A stretch of DNA of 64,000 nucleotides. Origin: Paenibacillus flagellatus (GTDB lineage Bacteria > Bacillota > Bacilli > Paenibacillales > NBRC-103111). The notes beneath the pieces were generated by a model. The model was given only the letters and a program-made list of their open reading frames with translations, was not told the DNA's origin and ran no database searches. The translations under genes and the position numbers were made by a program. The stretch covers positions 62,001 through 126,000 of the forward strand of contig NZ_QJVJ01000017.1 in the NCBI RefSeq assembly GCF_003217775.1. Reading direction: 5' to 3'. Below, in pieces: positions 26,807 to 35,191 of the stretch (position 1 is its first letter; every line of letters starts with the position of its first letter).

Positions 26807-26838
26807 AAAAAAGAACGGGGCCGGACCCCGTTCTTTTG
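26807..26838. terminator. Bidirectional intrinsic terminator after cytochrome c
   Basis: An 11-bp perfect stem (26811-26821 with 26827-26837), flanked by A on the left and TTTT on the right, can end transcription from both sides. Confidence 0.85.
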
Positions 26839-26949
26839 CATTGTCGGTTGTTAACGTCGCTGAATGTTCATTTCGCTAAAAACTTTGATAACGGACGTAT
26901 TGAAGACGGCGTTAGCCGGTTTTCTTTCCCGGGCGCCTACGCCACCGCA

Positions 26950-27342
26950 TTACTCCGTCTCCACGACGGCGTAGGCGCCGGCCATCGTGGCCGAATGGGT
27001 AATGCTCAGATGGATCGTCAGCTGCCGCATCTTCCCGAGCCGGGCGCATGCCCGCTCGGACAAGACGCATTCCGGCTTGCCGGTCGGTCCCGGCAGGATG
27101 CGGATGTCCTGGAAGCCGACCTCGCGGCCGATGCCGCAGCCGAGCGCCTTGACGACCGCCTCTTTGGCGGCGAACCGCCCGGCGACGTATTCCGCGAGCC
27201 TGCCGCCGCGACGCGACGCCTGCTCCCGCTCTTCCGGCGTCAGCACCCGCTCCACGAAGCGGTCGCCGTGCGGCTGCGCGAGCAGCTTTTTGATCCGATC
27301 GATTTCCAGCAGGTCGATTCCGACTCCCGCTATCATATTCAT
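26950..27342 (-). CDS. acpS: Holo-acyl-carrier-protein synthase
   Basis: 130 aa, the normal size for AcpS, which transfers phosphopantetheine from CoA to apo-ACP. Mg-binding and catalytic signatures are GVGIDLLEIDRIKKLL and GRFAAKEAVVKALGCG, with the C-terminal LSITHSATMAGAYAVVE. The start is ATG 27342 or the ATG two codons later. A perfect TATAAT (27387-27392 on the minus strand) precedes it, next to a perfect 14-bp palindrome ACGGCGATCGCCGT (27399-27412). Confidence 0.95.
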   Translation of the reverse strand: MNMIAGVGIDLLEIDRIKKLLAQPHGDRFVERVLTPEEREQASRRGGRLAEYVAGRFAAKEAVVKALGCGIGREVGFQDIRILPGPTGKPECVLSERACARLGKMRQLTIHLSITHSATMAGAYAVVETE

Positions 27343-27386
27343 CCGTCCTCGCTTTCACGGCCTTTCGGTTCCGCTTCCTATCCGTT

Positions 27387-27412
27387 ATTATAAGGAAAAC
27401 GGCGATCGCCGT
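27387..27412 (-). promoter_or_regulatory. acpS -10 element and adjoining palindrome
   Basis: TATAAT (27387-27392, minus strand) is preceded by the perfect 14-bp palindrome ACGGCGATCGCCGT (27399-27412) in the spacer/-35 zone. The -35 itself is weak, so regulation at the palindrome is plausible but unproven. Confidence 0.4.
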
Positions 27413-27565
27413 CTAATCGGCGGGGGAACCGGGCGGGAATAAGGTGCGTTCGTATGCTATTTCGCCGACATGCGCCGTCGCCCTGCCCGATAAGGTACAT
27501 CTGTCCCTTATTTCCGCCGCAAGGACGGGTTCCGCCCCACTTATCGCACAACGGAGGTGCTCCCT

Positions 27566-28939
27566 ATGGACGCAGCGCTCAAGCGCGAGCTATTGGACAA
27601 AGACCGCAAGCGGGTATGGCACCCGTTCACCCAAATGAAAGATTACGCCGAGCAGGACCACCTGCTCATCGAGAAAGCCGAAGGCTTGTACCTGTACGAC
27701 GCCGACGGCAACCGCTATTACGACACCGTCTCGTCGTGGTGGGTCAACGTGCACGGCCACGGACACCCCCGGATCAAGCAGGCGATCGCCCGGCAGCTCG
27801 AGGAAACCGACCATATCATGTTCAGCGGCTTCACCCACCGGCCGGGCATCGAGCTGGCGGACAAGCTGATCGGCATCGTCCCGCCGGGGCTCGGCAAAGT
27901 ATTCTACTCCGACAACGGCTCCACCGCCGTCGAGGTCGCCTTGAAGATGTCGTTCCAATATTGGCGCCACGTCGGCCGGCCGGAGAAGGCGAAGTTCGCC
28001 TTCCTCGAGCACAGCTACCACGGCGACACGCTCGGCGCCGTCAGCGTCGGCGGCGTCGACTTGTTCCACGCGACGTTCCGGCCGCTGCTGTTCGACGCGC
28101 ACCGCGTCCCGTCGCCGGACGTGCGCGACTGGGCGGACGGCCGCCCGACGGCCGAGGCGGCGGAGGCGAGCGTCGCGGCCGCGATCGAGGCGGTGCGCCG
28201 CCTGTTCGAGGCGTCGGCCGACGAAATCGCGGGAATCATCGTCGAGCCGATGATCCAAGCCGCGGGCAGCATGCGCATGCATCCGGCCGCCTACCTCGCG
28301 CAGCTGCGCGAGCTGTGCACGCGTTACGACGTGCACCTGATCGCCGACGAGATCGCCGTCGGCTTCGGGCGAACGGGCACGATGTTCGCCTGCGAGCAGG
28401 CGGGCGTCACGCCCGACCTGCTCTGCCTCTCGAAGGGACTGACCGCCGGCATGATGCCGCTCGCCGCGACGCTGTGCACCGACAAGATATACGAGGCGTT
28501 CTACGACGATTACGAGACGCTGAAGACGTTTTTCCACGGCCACAGCTTCACGGGCAACCCGCTCGCCTGCGCCGTCGCCCTCGAAAGCTTGCGCATCTTC
28601 GAGGACGAACGCGTCATGGACCGGGTCCGGACGACGTCCGAGGCGCTCCGCGCCCGCCTTCCCCGGTTCGGCGAGTTCAGCCGGCACATCGCGAACGTCC
28701 GGCAGCTCGGCCTTGTAGCCGCCTTCGACCTGTACGAGGACGCGCCGTCGCGCCGGGCATATCCGTTCACGGAGCGGAGAGGCTTCAAGCTTTACTTGGA
28801 GGCGCTCCGAGAGGGGCTCATCCTCCGCCCGCTGGGCGACACGATCTATTACTGGCTGCCGCACTGCACGACCGTCGAGCAGCTCGACGACATCGTGGAG
28901 CGGACCTGCCGCGTGCTGGAGCGGCTGGGCTACCGGTGA
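27566..28939 (+). CDS. bioA: Adenosylmethionine-8-amino-7-oxononanoate aminotransferase
   Basis: 457 aa. BioA uses S-adenosylmethionine as amino donor in biotin synthesis. Class III aminotransferase signatures are VSSWWVNVHGHGHPRIKQAI, HSYHGDTLGAVSVGG, LIADEIAVGFGRTGTMFACE and the PLP lysine in LCLSKGLTAGMMPLA. HPFTQMKDY at the N-terminus is typical of BioA. The ATG at 27566 follows GGAGGTG. No other biotin gene is adjacent, and I cannot find a BirA operator. The 223-base upstream gap has an imperfect ATAAGG/CCTTAT repeat (27490-27511). Confidence 0.94.
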   Translation: MDAALKRELLDKDRKRVWHPFTQMKDYAEQDHLLIEKAEGLYLYDADGNRYYDTVSSWWVNVHGHGHPRIKQAIARQLEETDHIMFSGFTHRPGIELADKLIGIVPPGLGKVFYSDNGSTAVEVALKMSFQYWRHVGRPEKAKFAFLEHSYHGDTLGAVSVGGVDLFHATFRPLLFDAHRVPSPDVRDWADGRPTAEAAEASVAAAIEAVRRLFEASADEIAGIIVEPMIQAAGSMRMHPAAYLAQLRELCTRYDVHLIADEIAVGFGRTGTMFACEQAGVTPDLLCLSKGLTAGMMPLAATLCTDKIYEAFYDDYETLKTFFHGHSFTGNPLACAVALESLRIFEDERVMDRVRTTSEALRARLPRFGEFSRHIANVRQLGLVAAFDLYEDAPSRRAYPFTERRGFKLYLEALREGLILRPLGDTIYYWLPHCTTVEQLDDIVERTCRVLERLGYR

Positions 28940-28950
28940 CCGCCACGACG

Positions 28951-28985
28951 AAAAAGACGCCTCGGCCGATCGGACCGGGGCGTCT
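28951..28985 (-). terminator. Intrinsic terminator of nadE
   Basis: A GC-rich stem (GACGCCtCGG with CCGgGGCGTC, 28956-28984) precedes five T on the minus strand, 21 bases after the nadE stop. Confidence 0.75.
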
Positions 28986-29005
28986 CGCGTATTCGCGCAC
29001 AAAGC

Positions 29006-29815
29006 TCAAATGCCCGGAATCGGGGACCGCTTGTGCTCCGTTTTCAAATATTGCTTCTCCAGCTTCTCCTTGGCGGCCGGATCGATGTCCTTGCCCTCCA
29101 GGTAGTCGCTGTTGTCGTCGTACGATATGCCAAGCTCCTTCTCGTCCGTCTGCCCTTCCCACAAGCCGGCCGTCGGCGCCTTGTCCAAGATCGGCTGCGG
29201 GACGCCGAGCCGTTGGGCGAGCTGGCGCACCTGACGCTTGTTCAGCGAGCTGAGCGGCGTAATGTCGACCGCGCCGTCGCCGTATTTCGTGAAAAACCCG
29301 GTAATCGCCTCGGAAGCGTGATCCGTGCCGACGACCAGCAGGTTCAAATCGAAGGCGAGAGCGTATTGGACGACCATCCGCGTGCGCGCCTTGATGTTGC
29401 CTTTGCCTTCCCGGCTCACGTGGCGCGGGATGCCGAGTCCTTTGAAGGCGTACTCGACCTCCAGGGCGATTTCGTCGACCGCCTGCTCGATGTTCGTCTC
29501 CGCCTTGTGCGTCAAGCCGAACGCCTCCGCCACCGCGTAGCTGTCCGAGATGTCCGCCTGCTCGCCGTAAGGCTGGAATACGCCGAGCGTGATGTACTCG
29601 CGGCCGGTCTCCTTCGTCAATTCGTCGGTCGCCCTCTTGCACAAGCCGGCCGCCACCGCGCTGTCCACGCCGCCGCTGATCGCGATCAACAGCCCGGACA
29701 TGTTGCTGTTCAGCACGTACTGCTTCAAAAAATCGACCCGTTTGCGAATTTCGGCATCGACGTCGATCTCCGGCTTGACGCCGAATCGCGCGATAATGTC
29801 CTGCTGCAAGCTCAT
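29006..29815 (-). CDS. nadE: Ammonia-dependent NAD+ synthetase
   Basis: 269 aa, the length of the ammonia-dependent NadE without a glutaminase domain. It converts deamido-NAD to NAD with ATP. The pyrophosphatase loop is ISGGVDSAVAAGL; further motifs are GTDHASEAITGFFTKYGDGAVDITPLSSLNKRQVR and the C-terminal KTEHKRSPIP. The ATG at 29815 is preferred, since AAAGGTG lies 9 bases upstream; the GTG at 29827 is part of that region. It has its own promoter. Confidence 0.96.
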   Translation of the reverse strand: MSLQQDIIARFGVKPEIDVDAEIRKRVDFLKQYVLNSNMSGLLIAISGGVDSAVAAGLCKRATDELTKETGREYITLGVFQPYGEQADISDSYAVAEAFGLTHKAETNIEQAVDEIALEVEYAFKGLGIPRHVSREGKGNIKARTRMVVQYALAFDLNLLVVGTDHASEAITGFFTKYGDGAVDITPLSSLNKRQVRQLAQRLGVPQPILDKAPTAGLWEGQTDEKELGISYDDNSDYLEGKDIDPAAKEKLEKQYLKTEHKRSPIPGI

Positions 29816-29858
29816 CGTCTCCATCACCTTTCCGGGATTGTCACCCTTTCTAACATCC

Positions 29859-29886
29859 AGTATAGTGTACCGTCGCCAGATTTCAA
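29859..29886 (-). promoter_or_regulatory. nadE promoter
   Basis: On the minus strand TTGAAA (29881-29886), a 16-base spacer and TATACT (29859-29864), 43 bases before the nadE start. Confidence 0.7.
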
Positions 29887-29939
29887 GCTCGGTCCCGAAA
29901 AAGACGCGCGAATCTTCGCGTCGGCCCCGCCGTGCAAGC

Positions 29940-30677
29940 TTACCTCGCGTACGCCGCGTCCCTTCCCGCGGCCACGATCGTCCCTTCGTCGCCCCCTTCG
30001 CAGATCCGTCTCATCGCACCGGCCCGGTCGAAGTTGAAGACGTGCAAAGGCAGTCCGTAATCGCGCGCCAGCAGGAAAGCGGACGGATCCATTACCTTCA
30101 AATCCCGGCGGATAACCTCCTCGTAAGGGAGAGAAGCGAACAACCGGGCGCCGGCATCCCGCTTCGGATCGCTTTCGTAGACGCCGTCCACTCCTTGCTT
30201 CGCGACGAGAATCGCCTGCGCGTTCACTTCAAGCGCACGCTGAACCGCCGGATAGTCGGTCGTGACGTAAGGCTGGCCGTTCCCGCCCGCGAAAATGACG
30301 ATATACCCCTTCTCCAGATGGTGAATCGCCCGCAGCCGGATATACGGCTCCGCGACCGCGTTGACGGGGAGAGACGACATGACCCGCACCTCCCGGTCCG
30401 TCTTCGCCTTCAATACGCCGCGCAGCATCAAGCTGTTGATGACCGTCGCAAGCGTCCCGATGCTGTCCGCCTCCGCCCGCTCGATCCCCCAAGCCTCCGC
30501 CATGCTTCCGCGAAAAATGTTGCCGCCGCCGACGACGAGGCCGACCTCGATGCCGAGACGCGCCACCGCCAGCACCTCGTCCGCAATATGCTCCAGCCGG
30601 CCGGGATCGAAGCCGACCGTCCCTCCGCCTGCCATCGCCCCGCCGCTTAGCTTGACCAATACCCGCTTGTACCGCAT
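29940..30677 (-). CDS. UMP kinase paralogue (PyrH-like)
   Basis: 245 aa of the amino-acid-kinase fold. PyrH-like motifs are YKRVLVKLSGGAMAG at the N-terminus, GLVVGGGNIFRGS, VNAVAEPYIRLRAIHHLEKG (compare QVAEPYIRRRAIRHLEKG), FAGGNGQPYVTTDYPA and GVDGVYESDPKRD. The usual phosphate loop KLSGEAL is KLSGGAM here. It lies alone, not beside tsf and frr where the housekeeping pyrH normally sits, so it is probably a second copy with a modified role. The ATG at 30677 follows GGAGGTG. Substrate specificity is uncertain. Confidence 0.82.
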   Translation of the reverse strand: MRYKRVLVKLSGGAMAGGGTVGFDPGRLEHIADEVLAVARLGIEVGLVVGGGNIFRGSMAEAWGIERAEADSIGTLATVINSLMLRGVLKAKTDREVRVMSSLPVNAVAEPYIRLRAIHHLEKGYIVIFAGGNGQPYVTTDYPAVQRALEVNAQAILVAKQGVDGVYESDPKRDAGARLFASLPYEEVIRRDLKVMDPSAFLLARDYGLPLHVFNFDRAGAMRRICEGGDEGTIVAAGRDAAYAR

Positions 30678-31024
30678 GCCCCGCGCACCTCCGTTTTGTC
30701 CGAAAAAAATAGCGCCGAAGCCGGAAGCCTCGACGCCTTGCCTAACGTATATCCAATACGGCCACCGAAACCGTCGGCCGTAACAACGGGAATATAGCCG
30801 CTAACACTGATGCCGATTCCGCGATTGCGAGCGATCGTCGTCATGGTTCCGCCCCCTCTTCCCGTTTCTTCCATCGGATCATACCGAAAAGCGGGCGGTT
30901 TTTCAAGATCGCCTGCACGCCTACGCCGATCATCATTTTCTATCATAATGATAAAATAGTTAAAGTTTATCTTATCACTCCATTCGCATACAATAGCCTC
31001 AAACGAAGAAAAGGGTGACTGTTC
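30678..31024. other. Intergenic region before the Re-citrate-synthase-like gene
   Basis: This 347-base stretch has no gene that I can support. Near its right end are AT-rich dyads: TATCATAATGATA (30941-30953 region) and TGATAA/TTATCA arms (30949-30954 and 30972-30977), followed by a -10-like TACAAT (about 30990) and AAAGGGTG before the ATG at 31025. The dyads could be a Fur-family operator (low confidence). Confidence 0.5.
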
Positions 31025-32332
31025 ATGAACGAGCCGAACTTGCTGCGCGAACAATTTCCTTACGAGACGCCGCCCCTCATCGCCTTTGACGGCGTCGACG
31101 TGCCGATGTCCCGTCCCGCGGACATTTTCATTACGGACACGACGTTCCGCGACGGTCAGCAGGCGCGTCCGCCGTATACCGTCGATCAGATCGTCGCACT
31201 GTTCGACCTGCTGCATCGGCTGTCGGGACCGAGAGGCGTCATTCGCCAAACCGAGTTTTTCCTCTACAGCGAAAAAGACCGGCAGGCGGTCCGCGCCTGT
31301 CAGGAGCGCGGCTACGCCTTTCCGGAAATTACGGCGTGGATCCGGGCGGTCGCGAACGATTTCCAGCTCGTCAAAGCGATGGGCATCCGCGAAACGGGCA
31401 TCCTGACGTCCTGCTCGGACTACCATATCCATCTGAAGCTCGGCTTGAACCGCGAACGGGCGATGGCTCAGTATGTATCGGTCGTCGAGTCGGCCCTCTC
31501 CGAAGGGATCCGCCCGAGGTGCCATCTCGAGGACGTCACCCGCGCCGACGTGTACGGCTTCGTCGTCCCGTTCGTGCAGCGGCTCGTCACGCTGTCCGAG
31601 GAGAGCGGCATTCCGGTGAAGGTGCGGCTGTGCGACACGATGGGGTACGGCGTCAGCTATCCGGGCGCGACACTCCCCCGCAGCGTCCCGAGGCTGCTGC
31701 ACACGCTCCGGACCGAGACGGGCATCGCTTCCGCGCAGCTGGAATGGCACGGGCACAACGATTTTTACAAAGTGCTGACGAACGCCGCGACCGCCTGGCT
31801 GTACGGCTGCTCCGGCGTAAACGGCACGCTGCTCGGCTTCGGCGAACGGACCGGCAATACGCCGATCGAGGGGCTGCTGTTCGAATATATGGGGCTGACG
31901 GGGGATACCTCGGTCGACACGCGCATCGTTACGGAAATCGCCGACTACTTCGAACGCGAGCTCGGTTACGCGATCCCGCCGATGACGCCGTTCGTCGGCC
32001 GATCGTTCAACGTGACCGCGGCCGGCATCCACGCCGACGGCGTCATCAAGAACGAGGAAATCTACAACATCTTCGATACGGCCAAGCTGCTCGACCGTCC
32101 GCTCGGCGTGCTCGTCACGGACAAAGCCGGCGCCGCCGGCGTCGCCCATTGGGTGAACCGCCGGCTCGGACTGGCCGGCGATGCGCGCATCGACAAGCGC
32201 CATCCGGGCATCGCCGCCATGTACGACTGGGTCGTCGCCCAATACGAGGACGGCCGGACGACGAGCTTGTCGGACGACGAGCTGCTGGGCGCGGCGCGGC
32301 GGCATTTGCCCGAATGGTTCCCGCCTGCGTAA
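31025..32332 (+). CDS. HMGL-like acyltransferase, probable Re-citrate synthase
   Basis: 435 aa of the isopropylmalate/homocitrate synthase superfamily (TIM barrel). The barrel motif is ITDTTFRDGQQARPPYTVDQIV, with metal-binding EWHGHNDFYK, CHLEDVTRADVYGF and GERTGNTPIEGL. The C-terminal part lacks the LeuA leucine-regulatory domain. The phrases RDGQQARPPYTV, QTEFFLYSEKDR and VKVRLCDTMGYGVSYPGATLPRSVP are ones I associate with the Re-citrate synthase group found in clostridia and Dehalococcoides, often misnamed. It may thus condense acetyl-CoA with oxaloacetate with Re stereochemistry, but a related 2-oxo-acid substrate is possible. The ATG at 31025 follows AAAGGGTG. Confidence 0.72.
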   Translation: MNEPNLLREQFPYETPPLIAFDGVDVPMSRPADIFITDTTFRDGQQARPPYTVDQIVALFDLLHRLSGPRGVIRQTEFFLYSEKDRQAVRACQERGYAFPEITAWIRAVANDFQLVKAMGIRETGILTSCSDYHIHLKLGLNRERAMAQYVSVVESALSEGIRPRCHLEDVTRADVYGFVVPFVQRLVTLSEESGIPVKVRLCDTMGYGVSYPGATLPRSVPRLLHTLRTETGIASAQLEWHGHNDFYKVLTNAATAWLYGCSGVNGTLLGFGERTGNTPIEGLLFEYMGLTGDTSVDTRIVTEIADYFERELGYAIPPMTPFVGRSFNVTAAGIHADGVIKNEEIYNIFDTAKLLDRPLGVLVTDKAGAAGVAHWVNRRLGLAGDARIDKRHPGIAAMYDWVVAQYEDGRTTSLSDDELLGAARRHLPEWFPPA

Positions 32333-32346
32333 TGCGCCGAAGGGGC

Positions 32347-32387
32347 AAAAACCCCCTGAAGCTCCGTTTCTCGGAGCCTCAGGGGGT
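32347..32387 (-). terminator. Intrinsic terminator of amtB
   Basis: ACCCCCTGA/TCAGGGGGT outer arms and GCTCCG/CGGAGC inner arms form a long hairpin followed on the minus strand by five T (32347-32351), 19 bases after the amtB stop. Confidence 0.85.
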
Positions 32388-32405
32388 GAATCGTTCGTCG
32401 GCCGT

Positions 32406-33710
32406 TCACGCGTCGAACTGCGCGCGTTCCCGTCCGACCGTGACACCGTACGTTTCGAGCAGACGCGCTTCCGGCTGGTCGCTGAACCGTTCCAAATCGT
32501 TGTAGGCCGGGATCCCGTGCATCGCCATGTCGAGCCCTTCCTCTTCTTCGGCTGCGCCGACACGCAGACCTACCGTCGCCTTCAATCCTTTCGCCAAGAC
32601 GAAGCTGACGGCGAATCCCCACGCCGATACGACGGCGACGCCCAGCAGCTGGACGAGCAGAAGCCGCGTCTGTCCGGTCGTGAGCAGCCCCGCCTGCGTA
32701 TCGAACAAGCCGACGGCGACCGTGCCGAACAGGCCGTTGACGCCGTGCACCGCTACCGCGCCCACGGGATCGTCGATCTTCATCTTGTCGACGGCGAGCG
32801 TCCCCCAGATGACGAACAAGCCGGCCAGCAGGCCGATGACGATGGCCGAATACGAGCTCACGAACGCGCAGCCCGCCGTGATGGCGACAAGTCCGGCCAG
32901 CGCGCCGTTCATCGTCATGCTCGGGTCGGCTTTGCCGTACCGGAACATCGTGTACAGCATCGACGAAGCCCCGCCCGCCGACGCCGCCAGCGACGTGTGC
33001 AGGGCGATCGAGGGCAGGTTCGCGTCGAACGCGTTCAGCGTGCTCCCGGCGTTGAAGCCGAACCAGCCGAACCATAAAATGAAGGCGCCCGCCGAAGCGA
33101 GCGGAATGTTGCTCGGCGCGAACACGTTGACGCTGCCGTCCGAATTGAACCGCCCCCGCCGGGGGCCGACCGCATAGGCGAGCGCCAGCGCCGAGAAGCC
33201 GCCCATCGCGTGAACGGCCGCGGAGCCGGCGAAATCTTTCATCCCGAGACGGGCGAGCCAGCCGTCGGCGTTCCAGATCCAGTGGCCCGAGATCGGGTAC
33301 AGGACGGCCGCCACGAACAGCGCCACGAGGATGTACGCCTTGAACGACATCCGCTCCGCGACGGCGCCGGATATGATCGAGATGACCGCGACGGCGAAGC
33401 CGAGCTGGAACAAAACGTACGCCGGCAGCGGCAAGTCGATCGACAGCTTCAACGACTCGGCCGCCCCCCATAGATCGAAGCTGACGAAGCCGCCCCAGTC
33501 GGAGCCGAACATGATGCCGAAGCCGATCAAGTAAAAGGCGAGCGCCCCTACGGTCAGATCGACGAAAATTTTCATCGTGACGTTCACCGCGTTTTTCGTG
33601 CGGACGAGTCCCGCTTCCAGCAAGCTGAAGCCGCCCTCCATGAACAGCACCATAGCCGCCGCCATGACGACCCACACCGTATTGAACGAGGTAATCGCTT
33701 CCCCACTCAT
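32406..33710 (-). CDS. amtB: Ammonium transporter
   Basis: 434 aa with about eleven membrane segments. It starts inside the membrane without an obvious cleaved signal. Amt signatures are VLFMEGGFSLLEAGLVRTKN, GFGIMFGSDWGGF, DFAGSAAVHAMGGFSAL and GWFGFNAGSTLNAF; His residues of the pore twin are in AVHAMGG and AVHGVNG. It imports ammonium and is normally controlled by a P-II protein. The ATG at 33710 follows GGGAGG. The promoter with a GlnR/TnrA box lies directly upstream. The P-II gene glnK lies about 1.7 kb upstream, separated by two unrelated genes. Confidence 0.96.
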   Translation of the reverse strand: MSGEAITSFNTVWVVMAAAMVLFMEGGFSLLEAGLVRTKNAVNVTMKIFVDLTVGALAFYLIGFGIMFGSDWGGFVSFDLWGAAESLKLSIDLPLPAYVLFQLGFAVAVISIISGAVAERMSFKAYILVALFVAAVLYPISGHWIWNADGWLARLGMKDFAGSAAVHAMGGFSALALAYAVGPRRGRFNSDGSVNVFAPSNIPLASAGAFILWFGWFGFNAGSTLNAFDANLPSIALHTSLAASAGGASSMLYTMFRYGKADPSMTMNGALAGLVAITAGCAFVSSYSAIVIGLLAGLFVIWGTLAVDKMKIDDPVGAVAVHGVNGLFGTVAVGLFDTQAGLLTTGQTRLLLVQLLGVAVVSAWGFAVSFVLAKGLKATVGLRVGAAEEEEGLDMAMHGIPAYNDLERFSDQPEARLLETYGVTVGRERAQFDA

Positions 33711-33745
33711 CCTCGCTGCCTCCCACTCTCCTAACGTTAAAACCC

Positions 33746-33774
33746 ATTATAGGAGCGTTCGGCAGTTTAGTCAA
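33746..33774 (-). promoter_or_regulatory. amtB sigma-A promoter
   Basis: On the minus strand TTGACT (33769-33774), a 17-base spacer and a perfect TATAAT (33746-33751). Confidence 0.85.
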
Positions 33775-33781
33775 CGACGCA

Positions 33782-33798
33782 TGTAAGGTTATCTAACA
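33782..33798 (-). promoter_or_regulatory. GlnR/TnrA box upstream of amtB
   Basis: TGTTAGATAACCTTACA fits TGTNAN7TNACA exactly and the longer TnrA consensus at all but one position. Its centre is about 50 bases before the predicted transcription start, the position used for activation in B. subtilis nrgAB. Confidence 0.82.
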
Positions 33799-33876
33799 TA
33801 ATTTCGAAATAAATGTTTCCAATCATCCGCAGGGCGGCGGGCCGAAGCAACCCGCCGCTTTCCGAATGAGCCTCCG

Positions 33877-34446
33877 TCATGCCTGCTGGCGTATCGCCCG
33901 CATCAGGCGGACTCTTGGGTCAAGCTCCGGGTTCATGATGTGCCGGACGTAGTCTTCGGCGCTGCGGCTTACCGCTTCGTCGGGCGCGCCGGCGGCTCCG
34001 TGGAACACGAAGCTCGGCAAAAACTTCATGCCGATCAATCCCGCCAACGCCTGCATCGGCTTCGTAAATTCGCTCATGCCGAACCCTTGAAACCCTCCGG
34101 CCTGATAGGCGTCCGCACCGGAGCCGGTCGAGATCGCCAGCACGAGCTCCTTGCCCGAGAGCCCCCGTCCGCCGGGGCCCATGATCCATTGCGACTCCAG
34201 CACCTCCTCCATCCATTGCTTGAAGAAAGCCGGTGCGCTGTACCAATAAAACGGGAATTGAAAAACGATCCGGTCGTGCGCTAGCAGCAGCTCCCGCTCG
34301 CGGGCCGTATCGATGACCTTGTCCGGATAGGCCCCATACAAGTCGTGTACCGTTATGCCCTCCGTTTGCTTCAGCTTCTCGAGCCACGTCCGATTGACTT
34401 TGGACTGCTCCATGCGCGGATGCGCCGCAAACACGATCACGTTCAA
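33877..34446 (-). CDS. NAD(P)H-dependent flavin oxidoreductase
   Basis: 189 aa flavodoxin-like fold of the NQO/Kef-accessory family. FMN-phosphate motif is FAAHPRMEQSKVNRTW at the N-terminus; the active-site region is VFQFPFYWYSAPAFFKQWMEEVL, and GSGADAYQAGGFQGF follows. Such enzymes reduce quinones or other electrophiles by two electrons. The ATG at 34446 has GGAGGAAT upstream. A TetR operator copy lies 38-55 bases upstream, so the adjacent TetR gene likely controls it. Confidence 0.9.
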   Translation of the reverse strand: MNVIVFAAHPRMEQSKVNRTWLEKLKQTEGITVHDLYGAYPDKVIDTARERELLLAHDRIVFQFPFYWYSAPAFFKQWMEEVLESQWIMGPGGRGLSGKELVLAISTGSGADAYQAGGFQGFGMSEFTKPMQALAGLIGMKFLPSFVFHGAAGAPDEAVSRSAEDYVRHIMNPELDPRVRLMRAIRQQA

Positions 34447-34483
34447 TCCGATTCCTCCTTCGCGTTTTCCAAAACTATTTTTC

Positions 34484-34501
34484 GACTGACACGAATGTCA
34501 A
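34484..34501. promoter_or_regulatory. TetR operator before the oxidoreductase gene
   Basis: On the minus strand TTGACATTCGTGTCAGTC, with TGACA/TGTCA arms. It differs at one base from the copy at 35192-35209 upstream of the tetR gene. Confidence 0.75.
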
Positions 34502-34519
34502 TATAACGGGCAAAAAAAA

Positions 34520-35173
34520 TTACTCGGGCCGAATGACCGCCACCGCCGATTCGACCACTTGCCCGAGGACGACCTCCAGCCGTTCCAGCGCCTCTGCTTC
34601 CGAAGTCCCGTTTGCAAGCATCTCTCGCTGCAGCTGTCCCAAATAGTTCATCCCTTGCGATACGGCTCCCCAAAACTGCATCGCCAGCAGACTCGCGTCT
34701 CCGCCACGGATCGTACCGTCGCGCATGCCCGCCTCGACCGCTTCCGTCATCGGCCGGATGAAGCTCTTCATCCATTCGAACGGGGAGAACGTTCCGGGAT
34801 CGTACAAATATTGGACGTCCAGGGCGATGCGCATGTAGAACCGGGCGGTCGCGGGATCCTCCAGCACTTGCCGGCAAACTTTCTCCGCATACTCGACGAA
34901 CCGTTCGAAAGCCGGGCCTTCCCGTTCGAAATGCGACCGGGTGAACTGCCGGCTCCCCTCCATCATATGCTCGTAAAGCTCGCGAAACAGCGTCCGCTTG
35001 TCTTTGAAATAATGGTAGACGAGCCCGCGCGCAAGTCCGGCCCGCTCCGCGATTTCGCCGATTTCGGACGCCGCGTAGCCCTTCTCCGCATAGACGAGAA
35101 CGGCCGCGCGCAGCAGCTGCCGCATCCGCTCCTTGCGAATCTCTTCATTCTGTTCCTTGGTGCGCGGCGACAT
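34520..35173 (-). CDS. TetR/AcrR-family regulator
   Basis: 217 aa. The helix-turn-helix is LLRAAVLVYAEKGYAASEIGEIAERAGLARGLVYHYFKDKRTLFREL (split here as HTH residues about 18-65). The rest is a helical ligand-binding domain with no recognisable specificity. The ATG at 35173 has AGGCAGGGACT upstream. Matching operators occur before its own promoter region and before the oxidoreductase gene, so it is probably a redox- or electrophile-responsive autorepressor. Confidence 0.9.
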   Translation of the reverse strand: MSPRTKEQNEEIRKERMRQLLRAAVLVYAEKGYAASEIGEIAERAGLARGLVYHYFKDKRTLFRELYEHMMEGSRQFTRSHFEREGPAFERFVEYAEKVCRQVLEDPATARFYMRIALDVQYLYDPGTFSPFEWMKSFIRPMTEAVEAGMRDGTIRGGDASLLAMQFWGAVSQGMNYLGQLQREMLANGTSEAEALERLEVVLGQVVESAVAVIRPE

Positions 35174-35191
35174 GTGAGTCCCTGCCTTTCG

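Noticed and set aside
27490-27511. ATAAGG/CCTTAT repeat upstream of bioA as a BirA operator
   Set aside because: It does not resemble the known BirA operator and the arms are only 6 bases.
27454-29253. A long alternative frame across bioA
   Set aside because: Arg/Pro/Ala-rich shadow of bioA that continues into the next gene with no family match.
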